NCBI GenBank assembly: GCA_903897985.1
Contig: CAIUDS010000775.1
Location: 1 to 6,199 of the forward strand
Direction of reading: 5' to 3'
DNA from: an uncultured delta proteobacterium
GTDB taxonomy: Bacteria; RBG-13-61-14; DRUE01
DNA length: 6,199 nucleotides
Part shown: piece by piece, positions 5,386 to 6,199 of the stretch
How the letters are laid out: every line of letters begins with the position of its first letter
Numbering within the stretch: the stretch's first letter is position 1
Program-made: the position numbers and the translations under genes
Notes under the pieces: model-generated
Database searches by the model: none
What the model was told of the DNA's origin: nothing
The model's input: the letters and a program-made list of their open reading frames with translations, nothing else

Positions 5386-5670
5386 ATGAAAGTAAAAGCT
5401 GTCTTCAAAGGCATCATGAAAGACTGGGTCGGCGCCGCGGAGTCGGATTTTGACTTGAAGCCGGGCGCGAGTTATGGCGATCTGTTGCGGGAGATTCATC
5501 TGAAGTTCGGCCGGAACCTGCCCTCGGGCTTGTGGAACCGGAAGCGCAAGGCGTTTGATGAATCCGTGGTGGCGCTGGTGGAGGGGAGCGGCGAGAAGCT
5601 GGACGAACTTGCCACCCCGCTCCGGGAAGGGATGCGCGTGGATTTTTTTCTGTTGGCGCTGGGCGGCTGA
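5386..5670 (+). CDS. MoaD/ThiS-like sulfur-carrier protein
   Basis: This 94-residue protein has the form of a beta-grasp sulfur carrier. It has a short beta-hairpin start (MKVKAVFKG), a central helix after 'SYGDLLREIH' near 29-38, late strands with 'VVALVEG' and 'MRVDFFLLALGG', and the C-terminal Gly93-Gly94 pair needed for adenylation and thiocarboxylation. In the pathway such proteins give sulfur to molybdopterin synthase (MoaD) or to thiazole synthesis (ThiS). MoaD-like genes beside AOR genes are a recurrent arrangement, and here it most likely serves the dithiolene sulfurs of the AOR's pterin. It is a little longer than MoaD (about 80) or ThiS (about 65). The usual proline-rich approach to the C-terminal GG is replaced by 'FFLLALGG'. 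The binding site before the ATG is weak (GAG at short distance). The next gene starts 15 bases after the stop. Confidence 0.8.
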   Translation: MKVKAVFKGIMKDWVGAAESDFDLKPGASYGDLLREIHLKFGRNLPSGLWNRKRKAFDESVVALVEGSGEKLDELATPLREGMRVDFFLLALGG

Positions 5671-5673
5671 GCC

Positions 5674-5678
5674 GGGAG
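5674..5678 (+). promoter_or_regulatory. Ribosome binding site of the GNAT gene
   Basis: GGGAG seven bases before the ATG at 5686 supports the start of the acetyltransferase, in the short gap after the MoaD-like gene. Confidence 0.65.
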
Positions 5679-5685
5679 AGCGCGG

Positions 5686-6199
5686 ATGAAAATTATTGAC
5701 CTGAGCGAAGAGCACAAGCAACTTTATTTCCTTTGTCTGGAGGACTGGTCCGACGAGATCAAAGAGGCGGGAGACCACAAGGCGCGCTGGTATGACCGGA
5801 TGAAAGACCGGGGCCTGCGGGTCAAGCTGGCGTTGGATGACCGGGGCGAGGTAGGCGGCATGGTCCAGTATCTCCCGGTCGAACATTCCCAGGCCGAGGG
5901 CCGGGACCTCTATTTCATCAACTGCATCTGGGTGCACGGGCATAAGCAGGGGCGCGGCAATTTCCAGAAACAGGGCATGGGCCAGGCCCTGCTCCGGGCC
6001 GCGGAGGAAGATGTAAAAACCTTGGGCGCCAAAGGCTTGGCCGCATGGGGGCTGATTTTGCCGGTCTGGATGAGGGCTTCATGGTTTCGTAAACAGGGGT
6101 TTGTCAAAGCCGACCGGATCGGCATCATGTCCCTGGTTTGGAAACCGTTCGCAAAAGACGCGGCCCCGCCGAAATGGGTCCGCCGCAAGAAACAGCCAA
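5686..6199 (+). CDS. GNAT family N-acetyltransferase (partial, 3' end outside window)
   Basis: The frame opens at ATG 5686 and runs through 171 codons to the window edge without a stop. Residues 75-81 (LYFINCI) form the central strand. The acetyl-CoA pyrophosphate motif Q94-x-x-G97-x-G99 follows in 'FQKQGMGQALL', with the helix ALLRAAEED after it. The strand 'GAKGLAAWGL' and the segment 'ASWFRKQGFVKADR' fit the C-terminal half of the GNAT fold, where 'W-F/Y-x-K-x-G-F' is typical. The protein would transfer an acetyl group from acetyl-CoA to an amine; the acceptor is unknown. The fold appears complete by about residue 155. The lysine/arginine- and proline-rich continuation (PPKWVRRKKQP) shows there is more protein beyond the window, perhaps another domain. 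It follows the MoaD-like gene by 15 bases and is likely cotranscribed with it. Confidence 0.8.
   Translation, partial: MKIIDLSEEHKQLYFLCLEDWSDEIKEAGDHKARWYDRMKDRGLRVKLALDDRGEVGGMVQYLPVEHSQAEGRDLYFINCIWVHGHKQGRGNFQKQGMGQALLRAAEEDVKTLGAKGLAAWGLILPVWMRASWFRKQGFVKADRIGIMSLVWKPFAKDAAPPKWVRRKKQP

Noticed and set aside
5320..5943. Minus-strand open frame of about 207 codons across the MoaD-like and GNAT genes
   Set aside because: It is antisense to two recognisable genes, its end lies in repeat DNA, and it shows no family features.

Overview
This is a bacterial window with GC-rich coding DNA and AT-rich gaps. Most genes have strong GGAGG-type ribosome binding sites. A tungsten/molybdenum aldehyde oxidoreductase, an iron-type alcohol dehydrogenase and short dispersed repeats of a kind common in environmental bacteria point to an anaerobic or facultatively anaerobic, probably uncultured, bacterium. 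No marker gene is present, so the phylum cannot be fixed from this sequence.

Layout, left to right. Positions 1-127 hold the 3' end of an insertion sequence: the last codons of a transposase on the + strand and a probable terminal inverted repeat. Positions 146-1837 hold a two-gene minus-strand operon. It encodes an SDR-family oxidoreductase (1079-1837) followed 24 bases later by a secreted PIG-L-type deacetylase (146-1054). A 159-base divergent intergenic region (1838-1996) carries a good sigma-70-like promoter facing right, an overlapping -10 facing left, and a 22-base near-perfect palindrome that could be an operator.

On the + strand follow an iron-containing alcohol dehydrogenase (1997-3265), a repeat cluster of three hairpins (3300-3402), an aldehyde:ferredoxin oxidoreductase of the AOR family (3439-5271), an AT-rich gap with two kinds of short tandem repeat (5272-5385), a MoaD/ThiS-like small sulfur-carrier protein ending in Gly-Gly (5386-5670), and a GNAT-family acetyltransferase (5686 onward) that runs off the right edge.

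The clearest functional theme is alcohol and aldehyde metabolism. The iron alcohol dehydrogenase would interconvert an alcohol and an aldehyde with NAD(P)(H). The AOR would oxidise the aldehyde to the acid and reduce ferredoxin, or run in reverse. The MoaD-like protein is a plausible sulfur donor for the pterin cofactor of the AOR. The divergent SDR may act on a related alcohol or ketone, but its substrate cannot be read from sequence. None of these families is new. The less ordinary parts are the dedicated MoaD-like partner, the shared divergent promoter with its palindrome, the composite hairpin repeat inside the ADH-AOR pair, and a PIG-L enzyme with an altered HPDDE motif.
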